Shown piece by piece: positions 21,223 to 33,178 of a stretch of 64,000 bases of DNA. This stretch comes from Rhinopomastus cyanomelas. Lineage: Eukaryota > Chordata > Aves > Bucerotiformes > Rhinopomastidae. The DNA is taken from the NCBI GenBank assembly GCA_013400115.1, contig VXBP01003693.1:1-64000 (forward strand). The letters are read 5' to 3'. Made by a program: the position numbers and the translations under genes. The notes under the pieces were generated by a model. It did no database searches, was not told the origin of the DNA, and saw only the letters and a list, made by a program, of their open reading frames with translations. Positions within the stretch are counted from its first letter, which is position 1, and each line of letters begins with the position of its first letter.

Positions 21223-23558
21223 ATCATTACGTTATCTGCAAACCCATCGACAAGGTCTCCCCGTGCGGACAACAGAAGTTCTGCTAAAACCGAGCAGGTG
21301 CATTTGAACTGAGCAGGAGATGCCAAGGTTCTCATTTTAAAACATGGTTCTTACTAATCAGTGCTGCCAAAGCAGAACAAGCTGTATGATTTAGTGCAGT
21401 GGTAGTCAGGTGGTTTATGGGCTCTTCCCCTTCTCCTTTCCCATGTTCACAGACCTTTTCGTATCCATGATGGGTCCCATTAGGCAGCGGGTGGACTTGG
21501 CTCTTGATCCCAGGTAATACACTGAAAATTCTGTTTTGGTTTGTTTCATTTCCATAGGGCTGGGAACGTTTAGCAGAGTGCCAAATATATGGGTGAAATG
21601 TAGGAAAACACCCAGGGCAGCTGCTTAAGTAGTCACTGAACTGTGGCCACTTGAACTGTCTGCGTGGCCACCCCTGCGTGTGATGGGCAGCCTGCAGCAC
21701 ATCTGTTCAGAACTGGCGATGGCATTAACCTCGGGATTATGACATCACAAATGGCATTTGTACAATTAAAAATGTTATCTCACAGGCCAGCCCCTGCTGC
21801 CCCCTGGCCACCTTTGGGTGGATCGTGTTGTAGGAAAGGTTAAAAAAAGCTGCTGGAACTAATCCTTTTGATTAAACCTTCAACAAGTTTGTCAGGCTCC
21901 TCTGATCTTGGCCCTGGCAGAGCGTAGCTGTAGTTGATGTCCCTGGCTCTAACTCACCGTCTAAGACCCTCTTTCCTGCCGTGTGTTTTCTCCATCAGTT
22001 TGTGTTTCTGCCAGTCAGTGTCACAAAGCACTTCCTGCTTCAGCCCTGCCTGACGGGGTTAAGCCCAGCTGATGATCTGCAGTTGTGTGCAGCCTCATTT
22101 TTCATAGATTCCTTCTGATAACCATAACATGAACTCGGAATGTGTGTTAGGAACTGAAAACAGGCCAAGTGTTTTGTGTTAGAGCCCGTATTCCCACATT
22201 CACCAATTCTCCAGGGGCTGAAAATGCATCAGTGACATGTATGAGAAAAAAAAGGCTGGGACTAAAATCAATTTTCTCCCCTCTTGCCTACATGAAACAA
22301 AATGAAAAGCACAATGAGCCTTATTCTCTCTTCACTCTCTGCTGAAATTCCTCTGCCTCCTGTGAAGCAGCTCTTGCAGCCAGAAGGAGAGTCAGCCCCC
22401 GTTCCTGCTGCAGATGTTTATACCTTACAAAACAGTCTGTGCACACACAGCTTCTCCAGCCACTCATTTTTCCAAAAAACCACTAAACATTTTATCTTTA
22501 TGGCTGGTTTTAGCTCCTGAGAGCTGCATCAGCTGGAGCTTGTAACTCACTCTAACCGAGCGATGATGCAGGGCTGCCTCTCGATGGCACAGCCCGTGAT
22601 GGGACCCGAAGCTGTCAGCTTCATGCCTCTGTCAGTGCAGATCAAAGGGGATATGAAAATACAGCAATAAATAGCCTCGTGTACTTTTCTTATCTCCAGT
22701 GAGAACTTTCTGTTAGGCTGGGTTATTTGTTTGCTGTGGCAGAGCCCTCTCTACTTCCGCTGGAAAAAACAGAGGGTGAAAAGCCACAATAATCCCGCAG
22801 CTAGAGCGGAAAAACTGATTTATGTCTGTGCTATTAATAGATGTCTCTTCGTAGAAACCAGCCATTTGTGGGCTTTTTGCAGCACCAACTTTTGCCCCTG
22901 AGCTCTCACAACCTTCTGTTTTGTTTTCTTCTCCCTCTTTTTCTCTCCTCTCCTTTTCTTCACCGTAATGCAGCTCCGTGCTGGCGATTCCCCTTCCTGA
23001 CTGCCAAGGAGGTTTTCTGTAGTTCTGGCGACGCGCTCAGCCAGTTGCAGCCTGTGTCAGTCATTTGTCATTTGTTTAAGAATAAACAGCCACAGTCACC
23101 ATCAGAACAAAACTAACCCGTGGCACACAGGACTTTTCGCTCTCCTAGCGTGTGCCCCAAAACCACCTGAAGATCTGTCGATGGACGGACAAGGAGTTGA
23201 GTGTGGTTGAGGGTGGCTGTTGCTGTGAGAGATGCCAGGCAAGTGTCATCCTCTGAATGCTAAGCAGGGGTAACCATGGATTTGCTCATGTGACTTGGTC
23301 CCTTTGCACCGGGACCGAGTTGCTGCTGGGGGTTTTCCAGCAGGGACAGAAGGGGACAGTCCCTCCCTCCCTCCCTGCAGCACCGGGCTGCGCAAGTCCC
23401 CCACACACCCTTGAAATGTGTCACATTCACTCTTTGAGAACAGATCAGCTACGGATGTTCTCCTCGGCATCGTTTGAAGAATGACAGTGGTTTCACAAGT
23501 TATCTTTCACAGTAACCTTTGAAGAAAAGGCAAAACTACTCTGCTCTGGTCAGGATGT
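21223..23558. other. Unique stretch, no gene seen
   Basis: More than 2.3 kb without a recognised transposon. A short CCCT run lies at about 23,358-23,376. Reading frames are short and lack recognisable motifs. Confidence 0.5.
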
Positions 23559-23685
23559 AGAGATGTTGAAGACCCACCTGGATGTGTGCCTCTGTGACTT
23601 GGTCTAGGTGATCCTGCTGGGGTGGGAGGATTGGACTGGATGGTCTTTCGAGGTCCAATTCCTAATGATTCTGTGATTCTATGAT
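23559..23685 (+). mobile_element. CR1 3'-terminal fragment
   Basis: From GAGATGTTGAAGACCCACCT (end of ORF2) to octamers, with small deletions in the GATCCTGCT and GGTCCC blocks. Confidence 0.9.
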
Positions 23686-23690
23686 TTTAT

Positions 23691-23788
23691 AACAAGGGTA
23701 AGTGTAGAGAATGGCACCTGGGCAAGAACAACCCAAGGTACCAGTATAGGTTGGGGACTGACCTGTTGGGGAGCAGTGTAGGAGAAAG
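23691..23788 (+). mobile_element. Internal CR1 fragment without 3' end
   Basis: Matches the ORF2 segment seen at 32,271-32,346 (CTGGGCAAGAACAACC, GGTACCAGTATAGG, GGGGACTGACCTGTT). It follows directly after another copy's octamer end and lacks its own tail. Confidence 0.82.
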
Positions 23789-24827
23789 TGTAGTTGCCTT
23801 TAGGCTTACGAACCTGGTGAAATGATGATAGTTTTCTTTCCACTTTTTCTCTACTGCAATTTTCAAAGAAAGTGCCTGTTCTTGTTCTAAACATCAGGTC
23901 ACTGCTTGGGTCTGTCTTGCAGGTCCCAAGTATTAAAAATGTTTTTGAGGCTTGCCAAGGATGCTAGAGCAGCGACTGAAGCCGCCCGACTCACTGAAAG
24001 CTCTATTGCAACAGGAATTCAATGCAAAGCACCTCTTGCAGGGCAGCAGTGCAGCTGCCTCTAAGAGCTCCTAATGCACCATAGTGCAATGCTGCAGTCA
24101 CAAGGATCTGCAAGGCATTCGTTTGAGGCTTATGATTTAAATTTGGGCAGTACTGAGCTCAATCTGAGAATTATTTGCTGTAGGACTGAATCACAGTGTA
24201 TATTTCCTGCGTTAAATGTCGCTGCAGATAAACGCCTCTGCTTGCGGAAGCAAAGCGCGTTAACGCATCTTCCAGAAACCTCCTTTCTGATACAGAAGAC
24301 AAAATGCTGATAAATCGTGCAGAGGTCCACGGGTTTTCATCAGAGCTAACCCAGGCTTATACAGCGAAGCTCTTGATACCTACCACAGCATGGCACAGGG
24401 GAATTCGGGGTTGGTCTCATTTCATCTCGTCAAGGTCAGGCTCCAGGCTCCTAGAGGAATACAACTCTGAGCTGTAGGTTTGAGATAATTTAAAAGGTTC
24501 CCATTTGAAGAGTTTTTTTCTCTCCATCCAAACAGGTAAAAACAAATTAGAGAAACCATCTCTGTTTCTGTGTCTAGAAATATTGTAAGAAGCAGAAGAG
24601 TTAATGAGCCCACCCCCAATTTTTTACTGGGAGCACATAGATCTCTCAAGTGCATTTTAAGTAGCCTTGGGTTCCCATGTGTGAAAAACAAGCTCTTGGG
24701 ACAGACTTGTGTCATGAAAGGCAGATGGGATGTGAAATAATGCAGTGGTTGGTCTTGGCTGCTCCCTCCCAAACTCTTTTGTCTAGGATTCATTAGCCTT
24801 CCTCTTCTTATGTCATCACAGTTAAGA
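23789..24827. other. Unique stretch, no gene seen
   Basis: The frame 24,422-24,832 on the minus strand (136 codons) has no recognised domain. Confidence 0.5.
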
Positions 24828-24934
24828 ACCATAGAATCGTTAGGGATTGGAAGGGACCTCCAAAGATCATCTAGTCCAATCCCCCTGCCACAGCAGGATC
24901 ACCCAGACCAAATCACACAGGAACACGTCCAGGC

Positions 24935-25030
24935 CAGCCTGGTCTAGGGTGGGGTGTCCCAGCCTGGTGGGGGGGTTGGAACTGGATGATCAGGTGGTCC
25001 CTTCCAACCCTGAATGATTCTGATTCTATA
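24935..25030 (+). mobile_element. Nested CR1 3' end, second subfamily
   Basis: Plus-strand tail with CCAGCCTGGTCTAGGGTGGG and GGATGATCAGGTGGTCCCTT, ending in short octamer remnants. It replaced about 14 bp of the host. Confidence 0.85.
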
Positions 25031-25045
25031 ACTTCTCCAGTGAAG

Positions 25046-25135
25046 TGATTTTGCTGTGGCAGGGGGGTTGGACTAGATGATCTTTCAGGGTCCCTTCCAA
25101 TCCCTAATGATTCTATGATTCTATGGTTCTATGAT
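25046..25135 (+). mobile_element. Nested CR1 3' end with 10-bp target duplication
   Basis: Plus-strand young-family tail of 90 bp with four octamer variants, flanked by TCCAGTGAAG on both sides. Confidence 0.92.
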
Positions 25136-25196
25136 TCCAGTGAAGGAGACTCCACAACCTCCCTGGGCAGCCTGTTCCAGTGCTCCATCACCCTCT

Positions 25197-28100
25197 CAGA
25201 TTTTATATTCATTCAAGTTACAAGTGTAGGATCTTTCCCAAATATTTCCAGACAAGGAAGTAGAAGATCCAAGTGCTGCAGAAACTGAGTGAGGTTCTAC
25301 AATTTTTAAAGGAAGTGTCCTAATGTGGTGCTCTGAAGCAAGGCTGGGGAGGTGGAAGAGCTTCCAGTCTTCTCTTGAAGTTTGTTCTTGTCTGCATGAG
25401 GACAAGAGCAGGAGCTCTGAGACCTAAAAGAGATCAGGAGAGAGGGGACACAGTGCCTGTGTGGTAACCAGAAGTCCAGGCAGAGGACTGAGAAAGATGG
25501 AATTTAGGTTCTGTGCTTGGAGAACGTTTCTTTCCCCTTCCCCATATTTTGCTCAGTGTAGATGGTACCTGCAATCCAACCTCTGTCACAACTGGGGGCC
25601 ATCCACAAGAGAGGGTTTGAGTGGTTCTCAGGCCAAAGGAAGAGCAGAAAAGGGAATCTGGACTTGGAGTTAATGTTGTTCTTGGAGCAATGAGAGTGGT
25701 TCCAGGGTTGCTTGTGAAAGCACTTCACTTGTAGCTCTTCATGGGATGTGATGGGAAATCACTTTATAAGCTGAAGCTGTACTTCCAGTGCTGATGAAGA
25801 TGCTGCTGCAAGTCACTCTTTTCACGTATTATTGGATCAATTATGTTGTCTCTCTGACCTTCCGTTCCGGGAATGCCCTGGGCTTTTCTGTTCCCAAGCT
25901 GTATTTCTTTTTGCACAGACCACAAACTGAATTCATTTCTCTAAGGAACATGAATAAAGTTTGTTCTTCCTAAATTCCTGGCAAACAAGCTGATGAAATC
26001 CATATGGATCGCAAAGACGGAACGCTGGAGCACAGTGTTCCTCGTGTGAGCAAACACTTGTCTTTTAAAATAGACGACTGTCGGCCACAGGGATTATATA
26101 TATCTACACATATTTGAGATCCCTTCTGTGAGCCATCAGCAAGATTTCAAAAGCACAAGACAGGAAGCTTTCTGCTTCTGGAGGTGCTTTCCTTCACTGT
26201 CACGCTAAACACACGTGCTTCTCAGATAATGCTTCTTAATTTTAATCTGGTAGTTAAAGAAAAGTTCTTAAAAGTGGTTTTAAACTTTCATTTTAGACAA
26301 AATCCTCCTCAGACTGCATCGTCAAAAGCCCTTCAACACACACCCTGCATCTCCTGTCTTGGCCAAGCTGCAGATGATCCAACCTACTGAGGCTTGGACT
26401 CAATCAGTTTGCAATATGTCCTTGCTCATCTCCATGCCCAAGCATGTTTCCAGCCTACACTTCCTGGCACCGGACCACCTGAGACACGCTTGAGCGCAAG
26501 TTGGGGTGGGAAAGGTCTCGGGGGAAGGTGGTTACAGCGATTGCAGACGAGGTGCTTTCCCACATCCTCCAGGCTGTTCCAAGTAGCCATGCCCTTTGCT
26601 CCTTTGGAAAAAGAAAGGGTGTGACCAGCTCAGATAATTAACATCTGCTGTTTGTTTGCAAAGTGAGTAGCAGTTAATGAATTATCAGTAAGCAGAACAC
26701 GTCTGTATATACTTGATATAGTTCTTTCTTACCCCTGTCTGTACAGGAAACCCAGCAACTTCAAGTGATGGTCCAAAAGGCTCTGTCACCAGTGGAGGAT
26801 GGTCGTCTTCCATTGCTGTGTCCTTTTTGCCCCCAAAATCCTGTCTCAGGGCTTCTGCTCTAGCCAAATGCTTCTCCATGCACAACTTTCCCTCTTTTAG
26901 TGCAGAAGCAAACAGGAATGTTTAGTCATATTTTCTACTGCCGCATCTTCTCACTTCCTCAAAAGGCAGGAGAAGTGGTGACAGTCTTAAATCTCTGTGA
27001 GAAGTGTGTGTGACTGATGGACCTGAGAGCTGGAAGTGTTGGTGGAACAAAACAGGAACATGACAGAGCAGGAAGGCCAGATTTGAGTGTCTAGGAAGGA
27101 GAGGATGAGTTTGGTGTCTCCCAGTAAGGAGGCTGAGTAAGGCTGTGCGCTTTCTTTTACAGCTGGGGGCTGGAGGTGGCTTCTGGCTGTGGTGGTGCCC
27201 GTACACATTAGTGGACAGTCTTTGGTTTATCTGCACAATCGAGCACAAGCTTCTTAACGTACGGCTTCAGAAACCTTTACAATCGCTCGAGAGGAGAATA
27301 AAGCAATCAGCAAAGATGTGGCTTGAACCGTGGCCGTTTCTGCGGATTTTTTCCCCCCAGATGTTTGTTTTGTAAGTGGAGTGAGCAGTGTGTAGTAAAA
27401 AAAATGAAATGATTGACAAAAGTTTTCCTTGGCAAAAAGGGAGCGTTTTGAAAGCAGCAGAAGATGAAATGTCAGGGGAGCAGTTGGACTGCAGTCGCTA
27501 TGGCAATCATAACACAACTCTTTGATTAGTTAAGTACACGGCGGAGGCTCTGGGTAGCCATCCGGGGGCGGCGGTGATGAGCAGGTTACTGGTTTTAAGG
27601 GAGATTTCAAAAGCCAACACAGAGAAGGACCAGCCCTTTCTCAAGGACAATTGCCGAGCTTTCTGCTGAAATGTGATTGTGCTCAGACTTTGACATGGTC
27701 AAAACCAGAAGATCTTAGAATTAGTGGCAGTTACACATGTCTTTCCCCTAAAGTAACACTTGCAGGACAGAAGGAGGAATCCCAAGCGTCTTTGGTCTCT
27801 CCATGTATTTGTATTCACAACACCCTGTGGAACGAGGAAGTATTCCTTTCCCATTTTTCCTTGGGTGGACAAGAAGCCAGAAAGGCTGTGGTGTGGATTC
27901 ATGAGAAACCCCAAGTGCGTGGACACTACATCACCCGATGTGGGTACGTCCAGAGCACCTGACTAGTGAGTCAGGCTCACCAGCGTCTGTGTGTGTGCAG
28001 GTCTTTGGCGGAGACGTGAATCAAATACGACAAAGGGAAGGCAAGAGCTTCCTTTCCTTTTCTTCCAGCTTTCCTCCACTCCCTGCAAACCAGAACGAAG

Positions 28101-28463
28101 CCTTAAGCATTGTGTTATTGGACAGTCCCTACAGTCCATGGTCTGAAAAGAGGGAATGGATGTTGTTCAGCTCTAAAGACAAGACCTGGCTCATGGTGGA
28201 GCTGACCGAGGGTGGGGTTCTCATCAGCACTTGCAAACAAGGACGTTTCCACTCCACATTGGCAAATTCTCTTCACACTTTTTATCTGCTGTGTTTGTTT
28301 TGACTACAAACTCTTTCATGGTGGCAGGGCACTGGCTTCCAGAGAGCGCGTGCCTGGCACCCTATGCCTCTGAGGCAACTGGATGCTGTGAGTACACATC
28401 GGGTGTGCAAAAAGTGCAAAGAGTGAGTCATACCCTTTCCAAGTGTTGAAATACATGAATCCC
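25197..28463. other. Unique stretch, no gene seen
   Basis: 3.3 kb without recognised transposons, the longest such stretch in the first half of the window. An AT-rich, low-stop-free segment near 27,370-27,540 might be conserved non-coding sequence, but that cannot be judged from one genome. Reading frames are short. Confidence 0.5.
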
Positions 28464-29062
28464 AAGTCAGAGAGTGGTGTTCAATGGGACAGACTCTAGT
28501 TGGAGGCCTGTATCTTGTGGAGTGCCCCAGGGGTCGGTGCTGGGACCGGTCCTGTTCAATCTATTCATTGATGACTTGGATGAGNNNNNNNNNNNNNNNN
28601 NNNNNNNNNNNNNNNNNNNNNNNNNNNNNNNNNNNNNNNNNNNNNNNNNNNNNNNNNNNNNNNNNNNNNNGGAGCTGGGTCTCTTTAGGTTGGAGGAGAG
28701 GAGACTGAGGGGTGACCTCATTAATGTCTACAAATATTTGAGGGGTGGGTGTCAGGAGGATGGAGCCAGGCTCTTCTCAATGTCATCTAGTGATAGGACA
28801 AGGGGCGATGGGTGTGAGCTGGAACATAGGAGGTTCCACATCAACCTGAGAAGGAACTTCTTCACGGTGAGGGTGATGGAGCACTGGAACAGGCTGCCCA
28901 GGGGGGTTGTGGAGTCTCCTTCGCTGGATTGGTTTAAGACCCACCTGGATGTGTTCCTGTGTGACTTGGTCTAGGTGATCCTGCTGTGTCAGGGGTATTG
29001 GACTAGATGATCTTTCGAGGTCCCTTCCAATCCCTAATGATTCTGTGATTCTGTGATTCTTT
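28464..29062 (+). mobile_element. Young CR1 copy interrupted by an assembly gap
   Basis: Left part encodes VPQGSVLGPVLFNLFIDDLDE, a conserved reverse-transcriptase block; right part starts at ELGLFRLEERRLRGDLINVY and is open to FLCDLV. Between them lie 86 Ns. Comparison with the copies at 32,130 and 16,429 suggests about 0.5 kb of ORF2, including the FADD catalytic motif, should be there. It carries the variant SLDWFKTHLD shared with 31,840-32,484. Confidence 0.94.
28585..28670. other. Assembly gap (86 N)
   Basis: A run of 86 Ns inside a young CR1. The missing stretch is expected to be much longer than 86 bp. Confidence 0.98.
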
Positions 29063-30722
29063 GACACATCCCTGTTTATCCTTTTATCTTTCTAAAAAAG
29101 ACAAATCTTGATTGTCCTGGTTTTTAGGTTGTTTTTTTTTTCTCCCCATGGGGAGCTTTGAATAGGAGTGAAAGTCCCAAATCTGATAAGAGGCTTCCCC
29201 AGGACAGAGTTTCTTACTTGTTTCAGAGTTGCTGCTCACCTCATTCGATGCACTGCTGTGCTGCACTCTCAGAATTCGGGGTGTTAAAATCATCCTTTCT
29301 CCATTCTGCTTATCAGTTAAAGTCCTCCTGCCATTGAGAATTCAGGGCTGAAGCCCTTATTTCAGCTGGCATTCTCTGTCCTCTGCCCCAGATGGTTTCC
29401 TCAGCCATCACATTAGCTGGAGCACCCTCATCCTGGGGATCCCCACGCCTGGGTGCCAACCTCTCTGCTTTGACTGCACAGATTAACTTGTAGGACGGGG
29501 CCCTCAATAGACAGCCTGAGAAGTGCTGGAGTAACACAGTGATGTAAAGTGATACCTAAACAAACCCACACAACCTAGGAGGGAATGCACGTGAGTCCTG
29601 TCATTGCCCTAAGCTTTGCTAATTTTCAGACCACCAACTGTGATAAAAGGAAATGGATTTCATCAGTTGTCAGTCGTCCTCCTTTTATTAATGATCTGAA
29701 TTTCTCAGCTCCTCCAGGCAGGGCAAAGTCCTTCTCTGCTCCTCTCTGTGTTGCTGAAAACTTCAGCTGTAGCAAACCCTTACATGTTAACCCAATGAGT
29801 TTTCTCTGTCCCTGGTGGTTTCCTTTGCAGGAGTCAGGCTGAAATGAGTTGTCTTCCTGACAATATCCCTTGAAAGCTTTTTAGGAGGATTGTTCCTCCA
29901 TCCTTTCAGATATTGACTACTATATCTGATTTCTAGGGCATGATTTGTCTGTGCTGTGGCTACATTAGTTTGTGTTAAGGACATCCAGGCAGCTACGTTA
30001 CCCTGAGAGGATGGTGCTGAGCAGAAAGGGAAGTACAGAGATGCAGGACAAACATGACTGCTTCTAAGAGAAACAAAAAAAAGGCAAAGTTTCAATTTTA
30101 CCTTAAATTTTATTGAAATTGTCATATTGCTGCTTTGGTGTTTGTGCTTGGCAGTACAGCAGGGAGTGTTCCTCGCTGCCTGTGTGTCACTCCAGCACAG
30201 AAGCAAATCTTTAAAAAGCTGTTGAAAGATTGAATTTTATCAGAAGAGAACTTGAAAGCTTGCTGGCTGCACATCCATCAGTCCTGGCTCGCTAATGCTT
30301 CAGCTTTGGACAGACGTGCACTGACAAGCCCTGGTACCGCTCTTGGAAACATGAGCGAGGTCTTCAAAATAATTGAAAAAAAATAGAAAACAAAAAGAGA
30401 GCCATGAAGGGCACGTTCTTCTCCCTCCTCAGGTGAAACAAACGGTTCTGGCAGCGCTTCTCCAGCAGTTCTGAGTGGATCTGTGCAGAGCAGACAGCTC
30501 CACAGGTTCAAACTGTCAGAACTGAAACTTATTCTCAGCAGGAATGGGGAATTTAAAAATTTATTGGAGGAACGTCTTGGGATAAAGAACTGGTTTTGGA
30601 ATGTTTTTGCTTAAATGTTTACTTGTTTTTCTTTTACTGTCTACAATAGTCAGAGGTGTCCATCTAAGTTTTAAGCACCTACTGTGGGGAACATGAACCC
30701 CACCCGTGTAGATTGACGGAAG
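29063..30722. other. Unique stretch, no gene seen
   Basis: Short homopolymer runs near 29,132 and 30,370. Minus-strand frame 29,787-30,206 (139 codons) has no recognised motif. Confidence 0.5.
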
Positions 30723-31838
30723 AATCATAAAATTATAAATTGGTTGAGGTTGGAAGGGACCTCAGACACCACCTAGTTCCAACAGCCCTGTCACAGGCAG
30801 GGACACCTCTCAGTAGACCAGGTTGTCCAGATCCCCACCTGATGTGGCCTTGAACTCTTCCAGGGAGGGAACACCTACAACCTTCCAGAGCAACCTATTC
30901 CAGTACATCATCATCCTCGTAGTGAGGATTTCAGATCCAATCTAAGTCTACCCTCTTTTAGCTTGAAACCATTGCCCCTTGCCCTGTCACTAGAGCCCCT
31001 TGCAAAAAGTCCCTCTCCAGCTTTCCTGTAGACCCCCTTCAGATACTGAGGGGTAGCTCTAAAGGCCCTCCAAAGCCTTCTCTTGTCCAGGCTGAACAGC
31101 CCAAATTCCCTCAGCCTGTCTTCACAAGGGAGGTGCTCCAGCCCTTTGATCATCCCTGTGGCCCTCTTCTGGTCTCTCTCTCCAACAGTTCCATGTCCTT
31201 CCCATATGTGGTACTTCAGAATTGGACACAGTACTCCAGGTAAGGTCTTGCAAGAGCAGAGTAGAAGGGGAGAATCCCTTCTCTTGACCTGCTGGTCACA
31301 TATTTTTTGATAAAGCCCAGGATACAGGTGGCCTTCTGGTCTGCACTCACATATTGCTGGCTCATGTCTTCTTCATGGCTTTTTGTCTACCAACACCTTC
31401 AAGTCCTTCTCCTTGAGACTGCTCTCAATCCATTCACCACTCAGCATGTATTTGTGCTTGGGATCATTCCAACCTAGATGCAGGACCTTGCACTTGGACT
31501 TGTTGCACGTCATGCAGTTTGTACAGACCTAGTTCTCAAGCCTGTCAAGATCCCTCTGAATGGCCTCCCTTCTTTCCAGCTTGTGGACCACATCAGACAA
31601 TTTGGTGTCATCAGCAAACCTGAAGGTGCACTCAATGTCACCATCCATGGTACTGACAAATATGTTTTAACAGCACTGTACCAAACAGACACCTGAGGAA
31701 CACGACTCACAACTGGTTTCCACTTGCACATCAAGCCATTCATCACAGGTCTCCAAGTGTGGCTACCCAGCCAATTCCTTGTCCACTGAGTGGCCCATCT
31801 GTCAAAACCATGTTTCTCTATTATAGAGACAGGAATGA
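30723..31838 (-). mobile_element. Old long CR1 copy
   Basis: About 1.1 kb of a minus-strand CR1 of an older subfamily: decayed octamers, CTTGAACTCTTCCAGGGAGG, the LFSLDKRRLW-like end of ORF2, and on through LGWNDPKHK-like sequence to the reverse-transcriptase region, where TGATGACACC (FADDT) is read on the minus strand near 31,605. Many stops. Truncated where a plus-strand CR1 begins. Confidence 0.92.
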
Positions 31839-31839
31839 T

Positions 31840-32484
31840 TTGATGAGGGCATAACCAGGTGGATAGATGATGGCAGAGCCGTGGATGTGGTCTATCTTGA
31901 CTTAAGTAAGGCATTGGACACAGTCTCTCACAGCATCTCGCAGCCAAACCGAGGCAGTGTGGTCTGGATGACTGGGTAGTGAGGTGGATCATGAACTGTC
32001 TACAGGGTAGAAGTCAGAGAGTGGTGGTCAATGGGACAGAGTCTAGTTGGAGGCCTGTATCTAGTGGAGTGCCCCAGGGGTCGGTGCTGGGACCGGTCCT
32101 GTTCAATCTATTCATTGATGACTTGGATGAGGGATTGGCATGCACTGTCAGCAAGTTTGCTGATGACACAAAGCTGGGTGGTGTCGCCGACACCCCTGCA
32201 GACTGTGCTGCCATTCAGCGAGATCTGGACAGGCTGGAGAGCTGGGCTGAGAAAAATCTAATGAGCTATAACAAGAGTAAGTGCAGAGTCTTGCATCTGG
32301 GCAAGAACAACCTTAGGTACCAGTATAGGCTGGGGACTGACCTGTTNCCTTCGCTGGATTGGTTTAAGACCCACCTGGATGTGTTCCTGTGTGACTTGTT
32401 CTAGGTGATCCTGCTCCGGTAGGGTCATTTGCCTAGATGGTCTTTCGAGGTCCCTTCCAATCCCTAATGATTCTGTGAGTCTAT
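31840..32484 (+). mobile_element. Young CR1 copy with intact catalytic block, interrupted by N
   Basis: Encodes, after one frameshift near 31,940, an open reverse-transcriptase segment (31,979-32,346): RWIMNCLQGRSQRVVVNG, VPQGSVLGPVLFNLFIDDL and FADDTKLGG with the FADD catalytic residues at 32,156-32,167. A single N at 32,347 then joins directly to SLDWFKTHLDVFLCDL and the tail. About 0.55 kb of ORF2 is therefore absent between the two sides. Upstream it begins in ITRWIDDGRAVDVVYLDLSK. It is the only copy here in which the young family's FADD motif is visible. Confidence 0.94.
32347..32347. other. Single-N join inside CR1
   Basis: One N links two parts of a CR1 that are normally about 0.55 kb apart, so the N marks an unresolved join, not one unknown base. 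Confidence 0.9.
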
Positions 32485-32950
32485 GAAAACGACAGGAGGG
32501 GAATAAGTCTGCAATGTGTGGCCCTAGTGGATCCACACTAACTGCAAGATGCTATTTGTCAATTTGCACATTAATTAGACCCGTGAATGATGACCCATGG
32601 AATTCATTACCTTGTGTGGTCCTCACCTGTAAAACATTTGTCTTACAATTATTAAGTTCCAATGTCTTGGAGCATCTCAAAATCTACTTGAAAAGTCTCA
32701 TTTGCATGGCGACTGTTTGAGTAAAACTGTAACTCTCATGAAAAAATTAAATGAAATGTGTGATGCACTTCAGAAATGGTAAATGAAGCAGGGAACAAGT
32801 GAGCTGTGGTAGAAAATATAAACAACTTTGCAGCAGGATAGTAGAAGCAGATGTCAGAGGGAAGTGGAACAGGAAGAATCAGAAGGCAGGAGTGTGGATA
32901 CAAAACCTCATTGGAGCCCAGCCCTGAAGGGGAGCTCTGCAGAGAGTACC
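32485..32950. other. Unique stretch leading into minisatellite
   Basis: AT-rich, then purine-rich near 32,820-32,890. No gene evidence. Confidence 0.5.
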
Positions 32951-33178
32951 TGTACCCTCAATGCACAGAGCAGGTTGTGCTTGAGGCTGAGTGTTGTGTT
33001 TGCTGCCTGTACCCTCAATGCACAGAGCAGGTTGTGCTTGAGGCTGAGTGTTGTGTTTGCTGCCTGTACCCTCAATGCAGAGAGCAGGTTGTGCTCGAGG
33101 CTGAGTGTTGTGTTTGCTGCCTGTACCCTCAATGCACAGAGCAGGTTGTGCTCGAGGCTGAGTGTTGTGTTTGCTGCA
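32951..33178 (+). repeat. 57-bp minisatellite, four copies
   Basis: Four head-to-tail units start at 32,951, 33,008, 33,065 and 33,122 with period 57. Units differ at a few sites (CTTGAGG in units 1-2, CTCGAGG in 3-4; CAGAGAG only in unit 3). Since 57 is a multiple of three, reading frames stay open through the array on both strands (for example 32,828-33,355 plus and 32,879-33,184 minus). These frames are a by-product of the repeat. Confidence 0.95.

Larger units (their letters stand above)
24828..25196 (-). mobile_element. CR1 copy split by two nested CR1 insertions
   Basis: Minus-strand host CR1 present in three pieces: 24,828-24,934, 25,031-25,045 and 25,136-25,196. The second break carries a 10-bp target-site duplication TCCAGTGAAG (25,036-25,045 and 25,136-25,145). 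Confidence 0.92.

Noticed and set aside
21780..21830. CTCF-like site in GCTGCCCCCTGGCCACC
   Set aside because: Only part of the core matches; three of the key bases at one end differ.
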